A stretch of DNA of 64,000 bases from NCBI GenBank assembly GCA_021234155.1, contig JAJEKV010000026.1, positions 4,461,713 to 4,525,712 of the forward strand, in the 5' to 3' direction. Below, in pieces: positions 1-12,360 of this stretch. Source of the DNA: Isoetes taiwanensis (lineage: Eukaryota; Streptophyta; Lycopodiopsida; Isoetales; Isoetaceae). The notes under the pieces are model-generated. The model saw only the letters and a program-made list of their open reading frames with translations. It was not told the DNA's origin and searched no databases. The translations under genes and the position numbers were made by a program. How positions within the stretch are numbered: the first letter of the stretch is position 1; the number at the start of each line of letters is the position of its first letter.

Positions 1-2930
1 GCTAAGTGTTTCCTGTTTAGGAAAAAAAATTTGTCATTGCTCCAAATTTTTGTGTTTGTGAGTGATCAACGGCAATTCGACCAGAACTATTCTTCTTCCT
101 CAAATCCTTGCCCAAATCCAAGCAATGGACGCCTTTGCCTCCTAAGTCACCCAGATTAAAACAAAAATTTGAAAATAGCCGATTCTAGCAAGAAAGTTTA
201 AAAACAAGAGGAAGGTTCAAACTTCGAGGAACCAGGGCCAAAAAAGAAGACTTATGAAGAAGAACCATTTGTGGAAGCAAAGCATGTAAGATGTCAATGC
301 AGATGAAATTTTTCCAGATTTACAACAGATAATGGACGAAAGCAAAAGGGGCCCAAAGACATACTCTGGGTTCAAAGAATCTAGCGTGAAGCCAAGAGGG
401 TTGAGAACTTCTACAAACATTATGAAATTGTTTTGTAAGCGGGAGGTCACAAATCGCCATGTACCGAAAGTACTTTGCTCGCATTTGCCCTTCAATTGTG
501 GTAAAAAGTAGATTGGGATACTTTTTAAAGTTTTGGCCAAAGATTTGGCAAAGGGAGGGGCAAAAGAATCCTTACATTCTGAAGAAATTGGGACCTCTAA
601 ATCCACATCCAAGGTTCCTAAATTTCAGCAAGGATTTTACCCTAAGGAAGAGCTTGAATTTGCGTAAACTCGCTATGCCAGTTGTCATGGAGAGTTAATT
701 AGCAAAGACATCCAAGGTTGAAGAACCCAAAAATCCAAACAGCATGTAATTACGTGACAATATAAATAAGATTTCGTGAAGAAAGGATGCACATGAAGAG
801 GACCTAGCATGATACAAGAAGACATCAATAGTGTTCTCGACGACGCTAAGTGTAATAAGAGAGACATCAAGACCCTGGCACAGGAGGTTGACCTTTGATG
901 AGGGATAGAACCAGAAGGAAGAAATGTCAAGAGAATTCAGAGCCATTGGAGAAAGCCATTCGGGAGAAGGAGTTATGTGAAAAGAGGATTGCGTAAACTT
1001 GAGGAGGCCCACAAAGTTCAGTTTGAGGCCGCAGACGGGCTTGATGATATGCATAAGTACATGATGCATTCGCAAATGATTTTCCTTTCAGCCCAAAACA
1101 AGCTTAGTGATCTCTCCAAATTGAAGAAAAATTCATATCCTCTGCATGGATGTGTGTTTTGCAAAGAATGGCTTTGCTAATAATGAACCTATCCTAGTTG
1201 CTCCATGCAGCATTCATTTCATATCTTCTCGCTTTCTCATATTCTATTTCGTTGGACTATCCCCGCCCAAGAGCATGCAAATGGGACGATAACATTTCAA
1301 AGACCTTGGGTGTGTACACCGGAGGTAAGCAAAGATTTCATGATTTATGTTCAATTTGTTTGCACCCGTGATTACCGCAATGTAGAATCCATTTACATGT
1401 AGAATCCATTTACATGTAGATTGTCAAGACTTAAGGTTTTGCTACAAAGATGTAGGAGTGTAATCGTTATTTTATACTTATAGTTCCTTGGCTTGCATGT
1501 CATACATATATGTGTTTTTACATACATGTTGTACATTCACAGTGTAGGGTCCTAAATGTAGAACTTAAATACATAAAATTAGAGTTGTGTACCGAGTTTT
1601 GTGGCGTAACATTTAGAGGTATTTTATACCGTCTCGATGTACATGTGCATACATTGGAGCACATTCATGTACATTACATATACATTCCATCCGGATAAAT
1701 AAATGTTTACATATGTATGTACTCAAAGTACTTCAATGTAGATCGGTTCTAGTAATATGTACACTATTGATATGTATGTAAAAGTTAGAGACTCGATTAG
1801 TTTGAGACCGATATCCTGACCGTTATGTGATTTATTTCGAGCTTCAAAGTGCCAAAAACTATCGAGCGTAAATTACACCACGCATCAAAAGGCTTGTTTC
1901 AAATTCTATTTGCATTGTGTCGAGGAAGCAATTTCTTATTCTTGGTTCAAGGTTTTCACCGCTTTTGGAGGTTCCAAAGAAAATTGAGGTGCAAGATGTA
2001 GCCGAGGGAAAGAAAGCAGTTGATTGAAGGAAAAGCAAAATCACTATTCTAGCAAGGATACAAAGTTGAGGAGGTCGGCACTTCAGGTGCATGGTGACAT
2101 TCCAGTTATTATGAGGAACTCGAGAGATTGAGGGAGTAGGCTAAGGCCACATCTTCAAAAGTAAAGGCAAAGAAGCAGAAAATGTGACTCCAAAGAAGAA
2201 CTCACGCCTAAAAAGCCATGTAAGAAGATAATTGAAGCAAGAGAAACAGTAAGAAAGCATTTTATTTCAAAGGTACAAAGAAATGAGAAATCCATGACAT
2301 CCTATGTTTTGTGTCCTAATGAAGAGGAATATTCCGAGCATCAAGATGTAGAGCATGATACTTTTTTAAGTTTGTGTCAAACTTGCTTTCGACATAGCAA
2401 AGGACTGAAATTCGACAATGAGAAATTAAGAGGTTGCGGGGCCAGGATTCCGGACCTAATAAGAATCAGTGAGGAAACCAAAAACGAGGGGAAGGAAATG
2501 GATACCGACCGAGAAAACAAAGACGCAGAAAGCGTAAGAATGATCTCTATGGTAACTTGATCTACATTTTTACATTTTTTTCTACATCTAGTATCCAAGT
2601 TAAAAAACTTTAAAATAATATGGATAGTAGTAGATTTAATGTAGATGATTTGTGTAAATGTAATTGGTCATTGAACCTGGGATCATAGATTCCGAATACA
2701 GCATAATGTCGATGCCTTGGCGAACCGAATGATGAAGCTCAAGAAGGCAAGGATTTTCCCGTGATCTTTGCCTGAAATGGAGTGTTATTTATTTGAACAA
2801 GATGTTTGGACATGGATGTGGGGAAATTTTCCAACCGCATGTGGATATGTATGCCGTAATTGGACTTTTGAACTTGTTCATTTGTATGTGTAAGTCAAGT
2901 TAGTAATTGTATCCTTTTCAACTTGTTATA
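1..2930. other. AT-rich DNA with no recognisable gene
   Basis: I see no gene here. Short open frames occur on both strands (for example + strand 977-1180, 2294-2560), lysine- and glutamate-rich in places, but none matches a family I know and all are broken by stops. From about 1380 to 1800 the DNA is crowded with TACAT/ATGTA words, many of them self-complementary (GTACAT, TACATGTA). A similar zone recurs at 7380-7790. The text is consistent with old transposon sequence. Confidence 0.5.
1382..1415 (+). repeat. 17-bp tandem duplication
   Basis: The 17-mer GTAGAATCCATTTACAT occurs twice head to tail without mismatch, at 1382-1398 and 1399-1415. It lies at the left edge of the TACAT-rich zone. 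Confidence 0.9.
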
Positions 2931-2939
2931 GGTACCGCA

Positions 2940-3530
2940 ACTGTGGTTCCGGATGATAAGAAGGCCGACGCCCGGTTCTTCCCAACCGGACAGCTTCATG
3001 GAATTTGCAAAGATGGGCCAAGGCAAGCTTTAAAAAGATAAATCTATGGGCACTCCGAAAGCGTGGAAGAGATATTGTAAAGGTAGCTTTTGTGGATAAA
3101 TTGGTGAAGTGCGGATGGATCATGATTCCAATGCTATGTAGAGTTATCGAACATCACACTTTGGCCATCTTCAACATGGCACTTACTAAGAGTAAGAACA
3201 CCATCAACATTCGAGATCTTCAATTCCGCCGAGGACATTGACGTTGACATGCTTGCACTTAAGAGGTATTTTTTGTATTTCACATCTCCTTTTATTAATA
3301 TTGAGTAGATTGATACCATGTTAGAAGCCTTCTTTCATTCATTTGCATACAAAATAGATCCGGGTCTTTGCGTGCTCCATATCCTCACTATGGCACGCGG
3401 TTGTGTCGAAAGTGTCCCACTTTTTGAAGCATGGACAAAATCCTTCACCGCCAGAAGATTCATAAGTGTCCACGCAGAAAGATGGGGATTCATGTGGCCT
3501 CTATGTTGCGCCTTATATGCGTAAGTTTGT
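2940..3530 (+). pseudogene. Unrecognised coding remnant
   Basis: This stretch has protein-like composition on the plus strand in at least two blocks. Block one (about 3005-3270) reads in one frame through RWAKASFKKINLWALRKRG and HHTLAIFNMALTKSKN. It then shifts frame by one base near 3200 and continues as FEIFNSAEDIDVDMLALKR up to a possible splice donor (AG|GTATTT) at about 3268. Block two (3318-3524) contains IDPGLCVLHILTMARGC and ESVPLFEAWTKSF. I do not recognise the family. The open frames, the possible splice donor and the one-base shift suggest a decayed multi-exon gene, most likely from a transposon. Function unknown. Confidence 0.3.
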
Positions 3531-3947
3531 AGACACAATCGTGTGGTAAAACTACCAATGTGAGTGTCTCACTTTTTTGTCTTGCAAACAAATGGTTTTT
3601 AATACTTATTATGTAAGTATTGTTGTCACATTTGCAGATTACCCTTAAACCGGTTCTTGACAAAGTATGCATCCGATCGCCGTGATGTTCTCACCCGAGC
3701 ACTACTTCAGGAGTTAGACCACATTCAAATCGCAGATCCAACCTATTAGACCACCCGGTACTAATAAATGTATCGAGAAAGAGCCTCTCCCTATTGTCAA
3801 TGCTAAACACTATTTGATTATAAAATACACATTTTTTCATTGAATTTGAATACAATCTCTTTTTTATTCAACTCCACCATACTTTATTGATAAATTGCAT
3901 GTTCTTTCATATCAGGTGTGTATGTAAAAGGTTGATAGTGTTTGATA

Positions 3948-4460
3948 TCAATAATGTTTTGGCAAAACAATACATAGGACTTTTGTATCGATGATCACTA
4001 GTTGGAAATTATGACATAATAGGCAAGAAAGTGTTGTTTTTAAGGCCCCACCTAGACTAATTCTCGAATTTGTATTTGAACACTTTGAAGTAGGAATATG
4101 GTCATCAATAGCTCCATGGAATCTATCAAGAGTAGTGGATAAAATCTTCACAATGACGCAGATAAGGGACTTAAGGTTCACCTTTGATGGAAGCCATCGC
4201 TTGAGCCGCCTTCCGGATTGCAAAAAAGTGAAGATAAACCTTTGTATCCGAAGCCAATTGAGTTTATATACTAGAAGTATCCAGATTGTGAATAACAAGA
4301 ACACACTAATAGTAGACGACTCCCGAGTACAAGATGCCTTCAATCCCAACTTAAAATTGCATATGCCCACCTTCATGGCGGTGAAAGTGATGTTGAAGAC
4401 ATGTGTCTCTTGACACTTCAAACCATGGCTAGAGGGTTTGTTGATAGCACCGCACTGCAA
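3948..4460. other. Overlapping unrecognised open frames
   Basis: A 170-codon frame on the minus strand overlaps a 92-codon frame on the plus strand (4135-4413). The plus frame has the more protein-like mix (DKIFTMTQIRDLRFTF, RSQLSLYTRSIQIV). Neither is recognised and neither has a clear start context, so at most one is real. It could belong to the same decayed gene as the remnant at 2940-3530. Confidence 0.15.
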
Positions 4461-4845
4461 TAAGATGTGAAGTGTAATCCTTTACGCAATCCATCCGGAT
4501 GTACTAACAACAATTGCTTTGAGGCAAATGCTTGGAGGGCTACAGGATGAGATGGTATGTCCTGTGCTATGGACAAGCCGCAAAAGAAAGTAACATATTA
4601 AACAAATAGAATAGTATGTACGGCTTCACATCTACCGTGACCAGATTTTGAATGTAAATTAATGTTAATATAAAACATGAACAAATGCATTTGTATATAT
4701 TCGCATCATATATATGATATGACCAGGTTGTATATGTTGTGATATGTAATACAAGAGTTTTTGTCTCCATACATGTTCCACTTTCTCGCTTTGTTTCATG
4801 AATCAAAAGAAAAGCTATTGATATCCATTATAACAGTAACAAGTT

Positions 4846-5388
4846 CATGTACTAGTTTAACTTCTTCATGCAACAATTGATGAACATTTTGTACTTTCGA
4901 TATACATTGTGCTTGGAAACAGAAGATATTATGTGATACTGAAATTTAAGTATCAAAATGCACTTCAGATTAAAAATAAGTAAATAAGAAAAACTTGCAA
5001 AGAATCGACTAGTTTTCCAACATAACATGCACTAGTTTAACTTCTTCATGCAACAATTGATAAACATTTTGTACTTTCCGATATACATTGTGCTGGAAAA
5101 AAGATATTGTGTGATAATTTAAATTTAAGTATCAAAATGCACATCGATTAAAAAATAAGTAAATAAGAAAAACTTGCAAAGAATCGACTAGTTTTCTCAA
5201 CATAACATGTACTAGTTTAACTTCTTCATGCAACAATTGATAAACATTTTGTACTTTCTCGATATACATTTTGCTTGGTCACAAGATATTCTGCGGATAA
5301 TAAAATTGAAGTATCAAAATGCACTTCGATTAAAAATAAGTAAATAACAAAAAAACTTACAAAGAATCGACTAGTTTTCTCAACATAA
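4846..5388 (+). repeat. 180-bp tandem repeat, three copies
   Basis: Three head-to-tail units begin with CATGTACTAGTTTAACTTC (CATGC in the second) at 4846, 5026 and 5206, a spacing of exactly 180 bp each time. The array ends near 5388 with CAACATAA. Each unit is AT-rich and carries the landmarks TGCAACAATTGAT, AGTATCAAAATGCAC and AGAATCGACTAGTTTTC. Units differ by scattered substitutions and small indels that balance out. The unit length is close to that of many plant satellite monomers, but three copies are too few to call a satellite array. Confidence 0.9.
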
Positions 5389-5389
5389 T

Positions 5390-8300
5390 GTAAGATGATG
5401 GCAAATATGAAAGTTCCTTTGTATGTAACTTAGTCATGTGCACTCAACAATCTCGTAGGCTTGATATAAGCATGTCATGCACCTCTCGGGTGATCATATA
5501 TGTCAGACGTGCCACCTTCAACTTATGCTTGACCCGCCGCATCGTGAACTTTGCTCCAATTACGATTCAGCCGGTACTAATACTATTTTGTCATCCAAAG
5601 AACTTGTACTTGTGCTTTGTGCCTTGTAGCGCTTGATAGTAATGACTACTATAACCCCTCGTCACCACCAAAGATTCTATTTCCATAGTCACAATCACAT
5701 CTTCTCAAGAATATGCATCTCCTTCACGATAGGAGGACGGCATGGAACATTTTCATGATTCCCGGGGCAGCAAAAGATGCAAATATGTCTCCAATTTGGA
5801 GTACATCGGATAGTTCTTGCTCATCACTGCATAAAAACCAACTAGCTCTTCTTGTTGGCCGACCGGGCCGAACTAGGGCTCCGGCTTTAGTCGGCTTCCA
5901 CGCACCACAATGCTCGAGATTCTCACATTCTCCCCATCTGGAAATTCAAGCAACCATTGCAAAACATGGATGTGGATCTATACATGACAAGTGTTGGGTC
6001 ACCGGATTAATAGCGTATACAATGTATAGCTAGAGTACTGTGCAATGTCTCACAATCAACGAGGGTCCCCGGTAATGCCTTTCTCGCCATCACCTCCCAT
6101 ATGACTCATTCCATTTTGCACTTCTTTTTGTCTCAAAGAAAGTGCAAGCAAGAGTTGGCACCCAAAATTGGAACACCATTCTCTTTCCTTTGCTCGTCCG
6201 CTAGGAACCTTTTCTCCAAAGTACCGCCCATCATGTTCTCCTTTCCATGGCCCGAGCCAAAATAATTCCAACGATCCTAATTTTATAATGTTATAATATT
6301 GGGCCACATTCAAATAAAAAGGCTCGAGAACACTTAAAATCGAAAGAAGACACCCATCGGACCACATGACATGGTATTTGATGTGGCCAAAACCTTTTGC
6401 ATCATCCAAATATGGTGCTTCTTGAGTGCGGCTGAACAAAGAAAGCATCATGCTTCATAACATCTAAACATACAAATGAATGCTTTTTTTCAGCTCGCCA
6501 TTGACTTTCATCATGGTTATATGCACCGTAATAGTTATCCGGTCATTGTTCCAATGTTCTGACCGAACTTCCCCGAATGGTCGCAAAGTGTAGTTCTCTC
6601 GCAAAGTCCATTATCGACAAAACAATCATCCTCAAATTTTGCATTAATTTCTAATTGTTTGCTCGCTTAACTTGTCAAAAAGTTGTGAATAGTGAACTTT
6701 GTAAGGTTTGAAACATCTTGTCAAGCAATGTACCTGAGTCCCGCTTTCAAGAATAAGTTTCAACCTCCTTGAAGTGCCGCCTTTGGAAGGTTCGCTCACG
6801 CACTTGTAAACTTGCCATTCAATGTTCTCATTCTGCGACTCTTTCTCCTTAGGACAGATTTGAATATTTTCAAGGCTACGCTTCCGGCACTCTCCCTTCA
6901 CACAAGTCCAAACTATGCCACTCTTCGCCTTCCTTATCATGTGCACCGTAGTTTCCACATAGCACCAACATTTTGAAATGTTTTAGAAGGAGCTTGGCAG
7001 ACGCCATTGTTCTCATCCGCTGCGACAAACACCACAAGAACATGTACAGCTTGGCATGAATTTGCTCCTCAGACGCTTAAAAGCTTTTCTGTGATAGATC
7101 AGTTTGTTCATGCTTCACGCAAAGAAAGATGTGTTCCTCTCTTTCAACCTTCTCACACACGAGGCTTAAGCATTTCGAACTTTCGATGCTAATTCACTTC
7201 GGGATGTTCATCTTTGAACATCTCATACAATTCACCGCAAGGAAAAAATGGCATGTATAAGTAAGATATAAATTAGAACTACTTACTTAATTCAAAGATG
7301 TTGCAAGACATTGCATTAGTTCTATGGCACTCGTGATCATGATTTGATATACATTCAACTACTATACCACACCATCATACATACCATGTATATGATATGT
7401 ACAAATGTATAAATAATGTACTCCAAAGAGTTCGGATGTACATAAAAACTCAATATGTAACCAGGTCACAGACAAGATCATCAGACATGATGTATGTATT
7501 TCATACTTTTTCTTATGGAAGGAAGTACATTTAAATACTTTTATGTATCACCCTATCTTTAAAGACTATCTTGAGATCGAGAAAGGCTTAAAATGTACTA
7601 TAATGTACTTGGGAACTACAAAAGCAAGACTATAATAACACACCGACTTTCAACACATTTTACGCCTTTATGCCACATTGATGTAATCGAAGTACATCCA
7701 AGTACTTTTCCCGTTAAAACATAGCTCATTCAAGACCTCCAAGTGTAAAAATATAATTATTGTAGTTGGATGTACTACAATGTATATCGAGATACATCCC
7801 TTACATGGAATGCAAATAGGATTACTAAACTTATCCAGGATGCACATAAGCTAGCTTCTATCAAGCTTGCAAGAAAGAGGATTAAAAGACTTAAACCGAC
7901 ACGGGGCATGTCCAAAAACTGGATTGAAGTGTCCTTTTCTTCCCGACATCCCCGTACTTTGGAGAAGTTTTTGTGTGGGTTAACCAAAACTCATTTACCA
8001 AACTGTTTGGTTAATTCGGGAAGCATAATGTCCGCCTGGTTGCCTTTCCCGCCGGTGCCCACATATTAGCACGATAATGACATCCGCTTTTCTTCTAATT
8101 GCAGCTTTTCCGAGGTTTCTTGTTTGCACTTGAAGAATTCTCGAGGCTACTCCTTTTTGCTCGAGTTTTCCATTCTCACCAACAATCATTGATAACAGGG
8201 GAATGCTTAGCTGCTAATTTATCATTGCTATTTGCTCTTTTCACTTCTATGACCTTCACGGATATTTTTAGCATAGTATCCTTCGAATTGCTGGCATTTG

Positions 8301-8810
8301 GATTTCCAATGGCGGTGTTCAAAAAGAAGTGCAGCCTTTCATCGAGAAACAGGTTTTCATCGCTAAAGCTCTCCTTTGCACTGGGATTTAAATCTTGAAT
8401 CGATCATATATAAATTTACAAATTTCATCAATCTTACGCTTCATTTTCTTTGTCACATTCCGATATTGCAATCTTCTTGCGCCATTTACGTTCCTTCGTT
8501 GTTCATCATGGTTCTTTGCGTGGTTTAGGGGTTAGTCGGAGGAATTCGCAAGAAGGAGGGAAATCCTCGAGTCGCAAAGTTTTAGCCGTAAAGTGGGGAA
8601 ATTCTCCTAACGCTCAGCGTTTCTTGGAGTGGTTAGTTCTGTGGAATTGGAAATCGCTTCATGATTGCGTTTTTAATTGACGTGGGCAAGTAGTTAGAAA
8701 AAAAATATTCCATAATATAGCTATTATGTACATCTTGAAAAAAACGGTTATGTATTTGAAATGTGATACATCTCTTACTCTACATTTGGCCAAATGTAAG
8801 ACACCCTAGC
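5390..8810. other. Stretch without a recognisable gene
   Basis: AT-rich DNA with scattered short frames. The most protein-like are on the minus strand at 6056-6451 and 6644-6958 and are listed separately. Around 7380-7790 the DNA again fills with TACAT/GTACAT words, as at 1380-1800. No RNA gene or complete element was found. Confidence 0.4.
6056..6958 (-). pseudogene. Unrecognised minus-strand coding remnant
   Basis: Two minus-strand open frames lie about 190 bp apart. The upstream one (6644-6958) reads KAKSGIVWTCVKGECRKRSL then WQVYKCVSEPSKGG; it contains several cysteines and is rich in lysine and glutamate. The downstream one (6056-6451) reads DAKGFGHIKYHVMWSDGCLL and GSLELFWLGPWKGEHDGRYF. 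Codon composition is protein-like, unlike the surrounding DNA, but I cannot assign a family. A decayed transposon-encoded protein is the likeliest explanation, by inference from the setting only. Confidence 0.25.
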
Positions 8811-8820
8811 TTTTTTACCC

Positions 8821-10890
8821 TTACGCCCCACGCAAAAAGATTCGGCAGTGCCCACCTCCTAGGCCAATTGACTCACGAGTGTGTTGGACATGAGATAGTT
8901 TGACTTCCTCGAGAAGGGGGTGGTCTTCCGGCCACGAAACTTGGTCCCCGTGACAATGTCGACATTCCGAGTCCATTGGCGAGCCGAATCACGATTCCCG
9001 AGAGGGGAGTTGCCCCGTCTGGCCGCCCGTGGCCTTAGGGAGAGGACTTTTGGGGCAAGCCGCTTCGGATGGTTTTTAGGGTCCCGCTTTCTGGCCAACA
9101 CCACCCCTCTACGTCAAGACACGGCAAAGGTCCTAGTCGAACCGACAAGGATAGAATTCAAACGTAAAACCCTATGAGTTGCCGAGGTTCTAGCGGTGGT
9201 TTGGCGTTTTTGGGTGCCGAAGTTTTGGTCTTTTGCACTTGGGACTTGGCCCGATAAGATGCGATTGAGAATGCGAAAAGGGAAACCGACTAATGGAGTT
9301 TGGATCTGCATCTCCACAGTGCTTAGGAAGTAAAGGGCAGCTTTTGCGATAGCAAGACATTCATAAATTAAGTAATTAATGCATAGTACGGAATTAAATT
9401 CTGATTTTTAGCGGGCTTCCTAAGTCATCGCCAACATACAGGCCAAGTTTTCAAATTTCTGGACAAGATTTAGATCAAAGTGTTTGCATTAGAACGGTCG
9501 GGCAGCCTTTGTTGGGCAGCCGAGCTGGCACACTTGCCCAAGTCAAACAAGGCCGGACCTTGCAGGCCACCTCATTAGAGGGGAGAGTGGGACCCGTGAG
9601 GCGAGCCCCCAAAAGTTTCAGGCACCTTTCTGGCGGGCTCCCGGGGGCCGACGCTAAAGACCACACTCCGGGATCTGGGGCCCTATCCCACCATTGAATC
9701 TTCTGTTCAAGGGCCCCGTCCGATAAGGTCCAAAAATCCAACATCCGTCAGGGAGAACTTATCTTTACCGGCTGAGAAGCTACCCGATCGGCCGAATGTA
9801 GAAACCAAAGTGTTTTGTCGCTGAACATTGCGGACATTCCCGAATGGCGATTCGACTTCGCCACATCGTCCCGGAGGCGAAATTACCCTAGAGACTAAGT
9901 TGCGGTGCCGGGTTTTGCAAAAAGAAAGAAACACTTACGCCCCACGGTAAAGATTCGATACCCACCCCTCCTAGGCCAATTGACTACGAAAGTGTGTTGG
10001 ATATGAGATAGTTTGACGTTACCTCGAGAAGGGGTGGTCTTTGGCCATGAAACTTGGTCCCCGTGACAATGTCGACGTTCGAGTCCATTGGCGAGCCGAA
10101 TCACGATTAGGAGGGGAAGTTGCCCGTCCGTGCGCTGTGGCCTTCGGGAGAGGACTTTTGGAGCAAGCTGCTTCTGTGTGGTTTTTAGGGTCCGTGGCTC
10201 GCGCCAACACCCCCCCTACGTCAATACGGGCGCAAAGGTCCTAGTCGAATCGACAAGGATAGAGCCTCGCAAACGCGTAAACCCTAATGAGTTGCCGTGT
10301 TCTAGCGGTGGTTTGCGCTTTGGATGCCGAAGTTTTGGTCCTTTGCACTTGGGACTTGGCCGATAAGATGCAGCTTGAGAACACGAAGCAAGGGGAACTG
10401 GACGGAATGGAGTTTGGATCTGTACTCCTCCGTTGTGGTAGTTAGAAGTAAAGGGCAGCTTTTGCAGTAGCAAGACATTCATAAATTCGTAATTAATGCA
10501 TAGTACGGAATTAAATTCTGATTTTTGTCAGCAGGCTTCCTAAGTCATCGCCAACATACAGGCCAGTTTTCAAAATTTCTGGACAAGGTTTAGATCAAAG
10601 TGTTTGCATTAGAACGGTCCGGCTTTGTTGTTGGGCAGCGAAATGGCACACTTGCCCAAGTCAAACAAGGCCAGGACCTTGCAAGGCCGTCTCATTAGAG
10701 GGGAGAGTCCGAACCCCAAGAGGCGAGCCCCAAAAGTTTCGAGGCAGCCTTTTCCTCTGCTCCGGAGGTCAGATGCTAAAGACCACACTCCCGGATCTCG
10801 GTTCCCCTATCCGACCGTTGAATCCTTCGTTCAAGGGCCTTGTCTCGATAAGGTCCAAAAAAATCCAACATCCGTCCGGGAGAACTTATC
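8821..10890 (+). repeat. 1.1-kb direct tandem duplication
   Basis: Copy one starts at 8821 and copy two at 9935, both with TTACGCCCCAC, giving a period of 1114 bp. Shared landmarks in the same order are CTAGGCCAATTGACT, ACTTGGTCCCCGTGACAATG, ATGCATAGTACGGAATTAAA, CACTTGCCCAAGTCAAACAA and GAGAACTTATC. Copy two stops matching at 10890, so it is about 960 bp. The copies differ by many substitutions and one-base indels, often in G or C runs. No long open frame survives in both copies, so this looks non-coding. I could not identify it as a known LTR. It could be part of a larger transposon or a short satellite array. Confidence 0.85.
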
Positions 10891-10895
10891 AAACC

Positions 10896-10935
10896 GCCAC
10901 CCCAGGCTCAAACATGCCACCCCAGGCTCAAACAT
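10896..10935 (+). repeat. 20-bp perfect tandem duplication
   Basis: GCCACCCCAGGCTCAAACAT occurs twice head to tail at 10896-10915 and 10916-10935, just after the point where the second 1.1-kb copy breaks off. Confidence 0.9.
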
Positions 10936-11108
10936 TCGTAAGTAGTAGCAATAGAAGATTGGTTAAATCCGGAATGCGATTTTGACTGCATATATGGCTC
11001 GGGAATGTCCAAATTAGCATAAGGACAAACTTTCATGACCATCAGATGAAAAAAAGGCACCAAAAAAATTAAAAAGTGTTAGACGTCGCTATAAATACGT
11101 CGCGGACA

Positions 11109-11225
11109 CGTCGCATGCGACGTTAAACCGTATATACGATTTTTGAAATCGTATATACGATTTCGAAATCGTATATACGATTTCAAAATTACGTCGCATG
11201 CGACGTCGCGACGTCGCATGCGACG
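11109..11225. repeat. Nested palindrome cluster
   Basis: The perfect 14-bp palindrome CGTCGCATGCGACG occurs three times (11109-11122, 11192-11205, 11212-11225). Between the first and second lie three copies of a TATA-centred palindrome. Two are full AAATCGTATATACGATTT (11146-11163 and 11166-11183) and one is the shorter CGTATATACG at 11129-11138. The whole block can fold into alternative hairpins or cruciforms. Confidence 0.95.
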
Positions 11226-11399
11226 CCGTGTGTTTTTTACAGTCCCGCGGGCCGTCTTTTCCGGGACCATTCCTAGGCTTCCTTCTATCGACTATTTTGG
11301 CGATCTTTACATACGACCTTGAACGACTTTGCAAGCACTCTTTTTAAGGTTAGTAGATCATGGTTTTTGGATTGAATGGTTTTTTGGATTGAATGATTT

Positions 11400-11697
11400 A
11401 GTGTAGATTTCAAATTTTTTTTTTCTATCTCTTTCCTTTTTTTTCTTCTTCTTGTTTCTTCATTCTTCTTCTTTTTCCTTCTTTCCTCATTTCTTTCTTC
11501 GATTCTTCCCTTATTTCACTCTTCCATTCTTCCATTCTTCTATCTTCTTCCATTTCATTCTCTTATTTCTTCCATTCTTCTCTTTCTTCCCCTAATTTCT
11601 TTTTTCTCCTCTTTCCCCTTCTCTTCTTTCTCCCACCCTTCTCTTCTTCTTTTGATTCATTCATTTTTTTTTTTCTTGTTTTACTATTTCTTCATCT

Positions 11698-11739
<42 letters not shown>

Positions 11740-11760
11740 CTTCTTGATCTTTTTTCCCCG
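11400..11760 (+). repeat. Pyrimidine tract with 40-T run
   Basis: The plus strand is almost entirely T and C (TTCTTC, CTTTCC words), ending in an uninterrupted run of about 40 T at 11700-11739. It is low-complexity and lies inside the candidate element. Confidence 0.9.
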
Positions 11761-11925
11761 TTGTTCTTATTCTTCTAACTCTTTGTTGCTTTCTATTTCG
11801 ATTTGGACCCGCCAGATCTTGTTACACACGCCCTTCTTTTGGTAAGTTGATCGCGCTTTTGCATTTTATTTTTTATAATTTTAAGGTGTAAAAAAAAATT
11901 GATCATATATTTTCCTAGGTTAAGG

Positions 11926-12003
11926 AGTGGTTTGTTCAAGGGCACGGCCGGCTCCACCTAGAGTGGAGAGACCCACGCATGCAGGGTTCAAGTCCTGACC
12001 ACT
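11926..12003 (+). other. tRNA-like fold, first copy
   Basis: This 78-nt segment has tRNA-like features. AGTGG at the 5' end pairs with CCACT at the 3' end. There is an anticodon-type arm CTCCA/TGGAG with a 7-base loop CCTAGAG (11952-11968). A T-type arm CAGG-GTTCAAGT-CCTG (11982-11997) carries a good match to the internal B box. The D arm and A box are poor, and base 33 of the loop is C rather than T. It is more likely a tRNA-derived sequence than a working gene. A related copy follows at 12034. Confidence 0.35.
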
Positions 12004-12033
12004 TGTTATTTTTTAGGTTTAACATAAAATTGT

Positions 12034-12104
12034 AGTGGCTTGTTCAAGGGCACGGTGAGGCTCCACTCACAGTGGAGACGCACTGTGTGTTCGGGTCCAA
12101 GTAG
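12034..12104 (+). other. tRNA-like fold, second copy
   Basis: A second segment begins AGTGGCTTGTTCAAGGGCAC, close to the first copy (AGTGGTTTGTTCAAGGGCAC). It also has a CTCCA/TGGAG arm, here with a CTCACAG loop. The 3' half is weaker: a B-box-like GTTCGGGTCCAAG is present but no CCACT end. Start-to-start distance to the first copy is 108 bp. Confidence 0.35.
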
Positions 12105-12360
12105 ACTTTTCTTGTAATTCTTAGGTAGAGGTGGCCAAATCTAGCTTATAACCCTAAAGCATATGTTAGCCAACTCTAGCTTTTAATCCGACTAATCCAG
12201 ATTTGGAAGGGGCTCATTTCGATGATGGGGGGAGCTGCTTCGAAAAAGAAGGTACATGAGCTAGTCATAGTCTTATTTTTATTCTTTTGTTTTGTGTTAA
12301 TCTATCGATTTATAGAAAAGGCAAAAGAGTGATTGCAAAATTGAAGTCGAATGCCAAAAA

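Noticed and set aside
10896-10935. CRISPR-like repeat
   Set aside because: Two adjacent copies without a spacer, in plant nuclear DNA; a plain tandem duplication.
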